A stretch of DNA of 60,000 nucleotides from Bolinopsis microptera (taxonomy: Eukaryota > Ctenophora > Tentaculata > Lobata > Bolinopsidae), in assembly GCF_026151205.1 (NCBI RefSeq), contig NC_087072.1:25511799-25571798 (forward strand), in the 5' to 3' direction. The notes below the pieces were generated by a model. That model saw only the letters and a program-made list of their open reading frames with translations, was not told the DNA's origin and did not search any database. Shown piece after piece: positions 56,791-60,000 of the stretch. Both the position numbers and the translations under genes were made by a program. Position 1 is the stretch's first letter; each line of letters starts with the position of its first letter.

Positions 56791-57875
56791 CAGCAGTCCA
56801 GGAATGTTATCCTCATTTCTCCTAATCCTCTTCTCAACTTTCTTCTGGTGTTTCTGATCAGTTTGAGATACTTGAATTGTTGAACTTGAAGAATTCTTGG
56901 CTTAGTAATACAAAAATCGGAGTTAGGAATACAAAGCAAGGTTGGATTATTATTCTCAATTTTATGTTTTGAGATAAACAAATAAAACCATCGGCTACTT
57001 TCTAAAACTGTATTTGTGCTATCTATATTAGTATATTCTATAGTTTGAAATAAGAAGAGGAGAATAATTAGTAAAAGAGTAATAGTAAGCCTGTGCAATA
57101 TCGAAATACTCTGAAAGTTCAAAAATATTGTCCCCAAAACATATGATTGAATGATTGAAAGCAGGCGGTTCTAATGACCAATTAAAACATATAAAATAAT
57201 AGTGAATAATAATCCCTCTGTTCAGGGCACTGCACACTATATGGTTCATGTTTAGTATGAACTCACTCCAACACTTCAATAGCTTTAAATGAAATCAAAC
57301 CAAAATATTGCGAAAACTATGAAGTTTTGTGTGCTCATATGCAGGAGCAAAAACAAGAAAAGCTAGTGCAATGTGGTATGCATAAACAATAAACATTCAC
57401 CATCTTTAAAAACCGCACTCATACCACAGCCACAACACACATCATCACTCGATCGGCTTGTCTTAATCATCACTCGATTGGCTTGTCTTTAATATAATAT
57501 TGTTCGATTCCCACTGCAGAGCTGATTGATTATTTGAACTTGTTTGGTAAATAAGTCTGTTGATATAAGTTTAAGTTGATATATCCTGCATCAAGTTGCT
57601 TTGTCTTTCTAACCAATAACTTTATCTCTGAAAATAAAACAATGCGTTACATTTAACTGATCTTAAACGACATTTTGGAATCAAAGCGGGCGGCGGCTCA
57701 TTCATTTCTTATTAAACTTTGTTTTTAAATATATCATTTGTACTTATTTTAAAAACTATAAAATTGGAATCTAAAGCTTAATAAGATCAGCAGTCAGCGG
57801 TAAATCTTTAAATGGAACTGGCGAAGAAGATAAGCAAAGTTTCTTATCCAACAGAAATGAAAACGAAGGGGGAAG
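56779..57875 (+). pseudogene. Duplicated Ly6 3' end, unit 2
   Basis: After the minisatellite the Ly6 exon-3 tail resumes (encoding SSPGMLSSFLLILFSTFFWC and a stop). It is followed by the 3'UTR with AATAAA and downstream sequence homologous to 46103-46985. With no exons 1-2 and the CN region expanded to 1.6 kb, it cannot encode a Ly6 protein. Confidence 0.8.
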
Positions 57876-57923
57876 TAAAAAGTACAAGTATTTCAAATAT
57901 TACACGTACCAGTATGTCAAACA

Positions 57924-60000
57924 CTACACTAGAAGAATAGCCAGGATGAAGACCAACCCTCCAGCACATGTTCCTACAGGTACAGCGATATTTGCTTGTG
58001 GTTCACACTTGCACTCATGAGCTTGTTTTGCATCAGGAAAGCATTCAGCCTCTTTCTTTGTTTCTGCATAACTTGTCTTTCCTCCTGGACATTGAGTGCA
58101 GTAATTTCCGTATCCATACTGTCCTTCAGCACAGTGACTTACATCAGGGAAGCATTCAGCCACTTTCTTTGTAAACGTAGAACTTGTCTTTCCTCCTGGA
58201 CATTCACTGCATTTGCTTTCATATCCATACTGTCCTTCAGCGCAGTAACTTACATTAGGGAAGCATTCAGCCACTTTCTTTTTTTCCGCATAACTAGTCT
58301 TTCCTCCTGGACATTGAGTGCAGTTGTTTCCGTATCCATACTGTCCTTCAGCACAGTGACTTACATCAGGAAAGCATTCAGCCACTTTCTTTGTAAACGT
58401 AGAACTTGTCTTTCCTCCTGGACATTCACTGCATTCGCTTTCATATCCATACTGTCCTTCAGCACAGTGACTTACATCAGGGAAGCATTCAGCATCTTTC
58501 TTTGTAAACGTAGAACTTGTCTTTCCTCCTGGACATTCACTGCATTTGCTTTCATATCCATACTGTCCTTCGGCACAGTGACTTACATCAGGGAAGCATT
58601 CAGCCACTTTCTTTGTAAACGTAGAACTTGTCTTTCCTCCTGGACATTCACTGCATTCGCTTTCATATCCATATTGGCCTTCCAGACAATAACTTACATC
58701 AAGAAAGCACTCCTGTATTTTCACAGTTTTAGGCCAACTGGTTTGGTTGTCCGGACACGGTTGACAGCTCACTCCATTATATCCCCAGTATCCCTCTGAA
58801 CAAGCGCTTTCAGGAGAGGAGCACTCTCCAACTCCAGCTCTACTTGTTTTTCCTGCTGGACACTCCTCACAGTCTTTACCATATCCACCCTCTCCAGCCT
58901 CACACTTATATCCAACTCTAGTGATCTGACGAGTATCCAGGTCGTTATCTCCATTCTTCAGAGTACAGCTCACCTCATCCTGGTTACTCAGAGTTAGTGT
59001 TAATATGACCTGAGGAGGAGTGGAGGAGGCATATCCACTCTCATCTTTTGTTACCGCGCCTTTACCTCCACAATCTAGTGCAACTTGTTCTAGTGGCCAG
59101 CCTTGTACAACCCACTTAAACTCAGTGTCTTCACTATTTTCTGTATAGTAATCTAAAGGTGAGGAGCTGAGTGATACAGAGTGAGTGTATTGTAACGTGT
59201 ATGTCTTAGTTACACTGTTCATGAAGTTCTTGTTGAGGATTGTGCAGGTCCAAGTTCCGAGGTGATCAGTAGTGACCCTACCTATAGTGACAGCCGATTC
59301 TATCCTGTGATCCGCCTCTATAGAGGTGTAGGTATTAGTTGGCAGTATAACAGTAGGTTTACCGTCTTTAATCCACTTGACATCAAGATAAGGAGCTCCA
59401 GAGCCAGCACAGGTGAGAGTGTAGGGGGAGCCGAGGTTCACAGTTTGTGTTATAGCTTCTTCTTCGTCACAGAGTCTTGGTGTAGGATCGGAGCAGGCTG
59501 ATATGTATTTAAAAACTGTACATATTCCGCCATTTTTTATCCTCACTGTATCTCGTAGACGCACCTCGTTATTGAAACCATTTCCAACTGACCTCTGATT
59601 CAAAGTTGTAGTCCAAACTTTTAGCATCACCAGGGTCTCCGAGATAGATCTTGTAGTAATCAGAGTACTGGTCTGATATCTGAATATTAGCTGCTTTCCC
59701 TGTTATAGTTCTATCTGTATCTCCAACTATCTGATCATATTGATTCTTCCCATTAATATCGAAATAGGTGTCCGTGCTGTAACGTATCTTGAATATCAGT
59801 GATTGGAATGATTCTCCATACCCACGAGTGTAAAACCTCAAGAAATCATGAATTTGATGGCTTTTTTGTTTATATTCACATGTTGGTGATATTATATCAA
59901 AACTGGCAGTGACAATACCAGTGACCTTGCCCTGCTCCACTGTAATTTCAAAGGAAGTATCTTCTTTGCTGGAATGATCCTCCCAATCAGGGTTATTATA
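57924..60000 (-). pseudogene. Duplicated Ig receptor, frameshifted and lacking its tail
   Basis: Near-identical to 52109-54160, running off the window at 60000 (the signal peptide lies outside). Two lesions: at about 59575 eight bases are missing relative to 53735-53742, between TGA direct repeats, breaking the frame after SEVSWKWF. At 57927 homology to unit 1 ends inside the TM helix (FILAILLV) and a TAG follows, so the basic stop-transfer and all tyrosine motifs are gone. The Ig domains and eight Cys-rich modules are preserved, the latter with a different repeat mix (SSTFTKKVAECFPDVSH, GNNCTQCPGG). A truncated N-terminal product is possible; a receptor is not. Confidence 0.8.

Noticed and set aside
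55143-57137. Minus-strand open frames of 363-664 codons rich in Cys, Phe, Ser and Leu
   Set aside because: They consist of the 19-bp array read backwards in all frames. The edges show the array derives from the plus-strand Ly6 exon.

Overview
This window is eukaryotic and almost certainly from an animal. It has spliceosomal introns with GT/AG borders, an inositol-trisphosphate 3-kinase gene, a ten-cysteine Ly6/uPAR gene, Ig-domain receptors, a cytochrome P450 exon, a LINE with endonuclease and reverse transcriptase, and TTAGGG-type repeats. It is AT-rich and very repetitive. A decayed mobile-element ORF at the left edge (DISARGFW/FFDVRV-type domain) resembles ones I associate with cnidarian genomes, so a cnidarian or other early-branching marine invertebrate is my best guess. 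The sequence alone does not prove this.

Layout. 0.2-1 kb: a frameshifted mobile-element ORF and a possible last exon on the minus strand. 1.5-3.8 kb: a coding exon made of 27 near-identical 22-residue repeats. 4.6-8.4 kb: a 3.8-kb array of a 16-bp unit. 9-21 kb: mostly minisatellites, a Harbinger-like MITE and two candidate first exons (10355, 14361). 22.4-26.6 kb: nested transposons around a 2-kb polypyrimidine/polypurine block. 27.1-34.05 kb: six phase-consistent exons of an IP3 3-kinase-family gene on the plus strand. One of its 5' splice sites is the seed of a 29-copy array. 34-43 kb: intergenic or intronic sequence with MITEs, an orphan P450 last exon, a LINE tail and hairpins. 45.4-60 kb: the most interesting part.

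The right-hand 15 kb holds a tandemly duplicated two-gene cassette. In unit 1 a GPI-type Ly6 gene (plus strand, three exons) faces a minus-strand Ig-superfamily receptor. The receptor has a signal peptide, a novel N-terminal domain, two Ig-like domains, eight Cys-rich modules, a transmembrane helix and a tail of three exon segments carrying ITIM-like and pYxN motifs. A LINE sits in the last receptor intron. In unit 2 the Ly6 coding exon has been replaced by a 1.6-kb array grown from its own sequence. The receptor copy there has an 8-bp frameshifting deletion and has lost its tail through a deletion of about 5 kb. The cassette recalls invertebrate allorecognition/immune receptor clusters such as Hydractinia Alr in logic (Ig ectodomain plus tyrosine-motif tail), but its domain composition differs.

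A recurring theme is tandem arrays seeded from functional unique sequence: the end of a coding exon with its splice donor, a Ly6 exon, coding repeats, and CRE/E-box palindromes. No rRNA, tRNA or CRISPR feature was recognised.
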